From Bacteroidota bacterium (GTDB taxonomy: Bacteria; Bacteroidota; Bacteroidia; Chitinophagales; Chitinophagaceae), in contig JABDFW010000014.1 of the NCBI GenBank assembly GCA_013286305.1, forward strand, positions 1 through 51,834: 51,834 nt of DNA, in the 5' to 3' direction. Below, piece after piece: positions 50,000 through 51,834 of this stretch. Every line of letters begins with the position of its first letter. Position 1 is the stretch's first letter. A program made the position numbers and the translations under genes. Under the pieces are notes generated by a model. The model saw only the letters and a program-made list of their open reading frames with translations, was not told where the DNA came from and ran no database searches.

Positions 50000-51169
50000 T
50001 CACGCGCTTACTTCCACTATTAAAAATTTAAGGTAGTTGGTATTTTCCAATCCCCATATGATAGTATGGTCGCTTGCCTGCGCCCTAAAAGTAACCTGCC
50101 TTATTTTTTTCTTGGCATCATGTGCTGCTGTTTCAATTGTTTGCATAAACAGTTCCGGCGACACCAGGTTGGTACAACTGCTGGTTACTAAAAACCCCCC
50201 GTTTTTTACCATTTTCATTCCGCGCAGGTTTATCTCTTTGTAACCCGTTAATGCCTTTTGAATATTTTCCCTGCTTTTTGTAAATGCAGGCGGGTCAAGC
50301 ATTACCACATCATATTGCCTGCCGTCTTTAGCCCAGCTTTTCAAAACATCAAATGCATTTACAGCTTCAAAACGGCATATATTTTCTAATCCATTTAACG
50401 CTGCATTCCGGTTCGCCTGTGTTACAGCATTTTCTGATATATCAATGCCCAAAACACTTTTAGCACCATAATGTGCCGCATGTATCTCAAAGGTACCGGT
50501 GTAGGTAAAGGCCCCCAAAACATCCGCCCCCTTTACAATGTGTTTTATAGCACGGCGGTTATCCTGCTGGTCTAAAAAATAGCCCGTTTTTTGGCCATCT
50601 TTCAAATCAACATAAAACTTCAATCCGTTTTCGTTGATGATTATATTGGTATCAAATGCTTCTGATAAAAAGCCCTTTTGTTGCTGCAGGCCTTCCAGTT
50701 CCCGTACAGGCACATCATTTCGCTCATAAATACCTTTGGGGGTAAATATTTTTTGTATGGCTTTTACTATAGCAGGCTTCCAAATATCCATGCCAAGCGA
50801 CAGGGTTTGCACAACAAAATAGTCATTGAATTTGTCAATTATAAGCGCAGGCATATAGTCAGCCTCGCCAAATACCAGGCGGCAATTTTCGGTATAGCCG
50901 GTTTTTTGGCGGTAATGCCAGGCTTCCTGTATCCTTCTTAGAAAAAAAGCGTCATTAATATCTTCCTTTTTCCGGGTAAGCAACCGCACCGTAATTTGCG
51001 ATTGCGGGTTTATATATCCGCGGCCCGCAAATGCGCCATCGCCGTAAAATACATCTACAATATCCCCTGCATTCACATCTCCCGTAATTTTTTCAATTTC
51101 ATTGCCATATATCCAGGGATGGCCATTGGCTATACGCTGAGCTATCCTTTTTTTAAGATAAACATTCAT
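50000..51169 (-). CDS. rlmI: RlmI-like class I SAM-dependent rRNA methyltransferase
   Basis: From the chosen ATG the protein has 389 aa. A PUA RNA-binding domain comes first (MNVYLKKRIAQRIANGHPWIYGNEI, VDVFYGDGAFAGRGYINPQSQITVRLL), then a linker beta-domain, then the Rossmann methyltransferase domain. Motif I is VLGAFTYTGTFEIHAAHYGA, with Gly where many relatives have Asn or Asp. Motif IV is DVVMLDPPAF, and the catalytic-type cysteine is in TSSCTNLVS. RlmI methylates a cytosine of 23S rRNA in E. coli; the exact target here is assumed from the family. The frame extends 27 codons upstream, but this start fits the PUA domain. Confidence 0.85.
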   Translation of the reverse strand: MNVYLKKRIAQRIANGHPWIYGNEIEKITGDVNAGDIVDVFYGDGAFAGRGYINPQSQITVRLLTRKKEDINDAFFLRRIQEAWHYRQKTGYTENCRLVFGEADYMPALIIDKFNDYFVVQTLSLGMDIWKPAIVKAIQKIFTPKGIYERNDVPVRELEGLQQQKGFLSEAFDTNIIINENGLKFYVDLKDGQKTGYFLDQQDNRRAIKHIVKGADVLGAFTYTGTFEIHAAHYGAKSVLGIDISENAVTQANRNAALNGLENICRFEAVNAFDVLKSWAKDGRQYDVVMLDPPAFTKSRENIQKALTGYKEINLRGMKMVKNGGFLVTSSCTNLVSPELFMQTIETAAHDAKKKIRQVTFRAQASDHTIIWGLENTNYLKFLIVEVSA

Positions 51170-51326
51170 CCGGTAAAGATAGAACCGAAAATCCCAAAAT
51201 TTAAATCCCAACCCCAAACGAAGAACACAGAACCCAAAACTCAACAACATAGCCTTACTGCCAATTTTTCCATTATCTTGCCTTGGCAGATTATTTGAAC
51301 CTGTTAATAGCTAACTAAACTGAAGT

Positions 51327-51834
51327 ATGGAACGTAAAGATTTTGAAAAAAAGAAGCATAATAATACAGAAGATTTGTCCGATTTGAACATTACGACTGA
51401 CGAAAATGCAGCGGGCACCAGTTTTTTGAAAGAGCCTGTGGAAGATGAAAGCGAACTGGAAAAGCTTAAAGAAGAACTGGCTGAGCAGAAAGATAAATAC
51501 CTTCGCCTGCTTGCTGAATTTGATAATTTTCGCCGCCGTACCGCAAAAGAGTCGCTTGAATTAAGGCAAACCGCCTCAAAAGATATAATAATAGCATTAC
51601 TGGATGTGCTGGATGATTGTGACCGCGCCGAGAACCAAATGCAAAAAACGGATGACGTAGCCCAAATAAAAGAAGGTATTCAACTGGTTTTTGACAAACT
51701 GCGCAAAACATTGCAGTCTAAGGGTTTAAAAGCGATGGAGAGTATAAACAGTGATTTTGATGTTGAAAAGCATGAGGCAATAACCGAAATTGCGGCGCCA
51801 TCTGAAGAACTAAAAGGCAAAGTACTTGATGAGG
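51327..51834 (+). CDS. grpE: GrpE nucleotide exchange factor, 3' end cut by the window
   Basis: This is the nucleotide exchange factor for DnaK: it promotes ADP release so the chaperone can let go of its substrate. The first 169 codons are present. An acidic, charged N-terminus (MERKDFEKKKHNN) leads to the long coiled-coil (ELEKLKEELAEQKDKYLRLLAEFDNFRRRTAKE), the hallmark of GrpE, then KDIIIALLDVLDDCDRA, IKEGIQLVFDKLRKTLQSKGL and the start of the beta-domain (FDVEKHEAIT). The gene continues past 51834. In most Bacteroidota dnaJ follows grpE, which cannot be checked here. Confidence 0.93.
   Translation, partial: MERKDFEKKKHNNTEDLSDLNITTDENAAGTSFLKEPVEDESELEKLKEELAEQKDKYLRLLAEFDNFRRRTAKESLELRQTASKDIIIALLDVLDDCDRAENQMQKTDDVAQIKEGIQLVFDKLRKTLQSKGLKAMESINSDFDVEKHEAITEIAAPSEELKGKVLDE

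Overview
The window comes from a Bacteroidota genome, most likely a member of the Chitinophagaceae or a close relative. The reasons are: type IX secretion (T9SS) sorting domains of both type A and type B, a PorP/SprF-family protein, large PKD-repeat proteins, lineage-typical families (DUF3078, the glutaminase A family, DUF1080, DUF6807, the LemA/TPM cluster), Bacteroidetes-type ECF sigma/anti-sigma genes, and repeated matches to the Bacteroidetes -7 promoter box TAnnTTTG. The assignment rests on reading protein sequences, not on a database search. No rRNA, tRNA, CRISPR array, transposase or phage gene was seen.

Layout. 1-5.8 kb: envelope genes, all on the minus strand (a small membrane protein, a DUF3078 protein, an L,D-transpeptidase, then an ECF sigma factor / anti-sigma / outer-membrane barrel operon). 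5.9-9.5 kb: an acetylxylan-esterase-like hydrolase, a small exported protein, kbl and a group III truncated haemoglobin. 9.6-18.7 kb: an accessory region with a glutaminase A family protein, a compact AT-rich islet (antitoxin, PIN toxin, 65-aa antitoxin-like protein, HEPN-motif protein), then a carbohydrate group (Gfo/Idh/MocA oxidoreductase, double DUF1080 protein, DUF6807 protein) that suggests 3-keto-glycoside catabolism. 18.8-25.4 kb: LemA and two TPM proteins, PhoH, two DUF4878-like lipoproteins, the fluoride channel FluC next to inorganic pyrophosphatase, a short TauE/SafE protein, a 52-codon membrane peptide and UbiX. 25.8-29.1 kb: a porin, an Rrf2 regulator and a GH13 lipoprotein. 29.2-29.5 kb: a 42-bp tandem minisatellite. 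29.6-37.4 kb: an M16 peptidase, a cysteine desulfurase, GlmM, a methyltransferase, a small exported protein and an orphan NarL-type response regulator. 38-49 kb: two tandem ~1600-residue PKD proteins with type B sorting domains followed by a PorP/SprF protein. 49-51.8 kb: a peroxiredoxin, a mini-protein that is almost only a type A sorting domain, an RlmI-like methyltransferase and the 5' end of grpE.

The parts judged most worth following up are the PIN/HEPN islet, which has a textbook TTG-N19-TAGATTTG promoter overlapped by a palindrome; the twin PKD/PorP locus next to an orphan response regulator bracketed by two copies of a 17-bp motif; the frameshifted 42-bp minisatellite; and the FluC-pyrophosphatase pairing. 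Several gene starts were moved from the longest open frame to an internal ATG where a signal peptide or the usual family start begins; this is stated in each entry.
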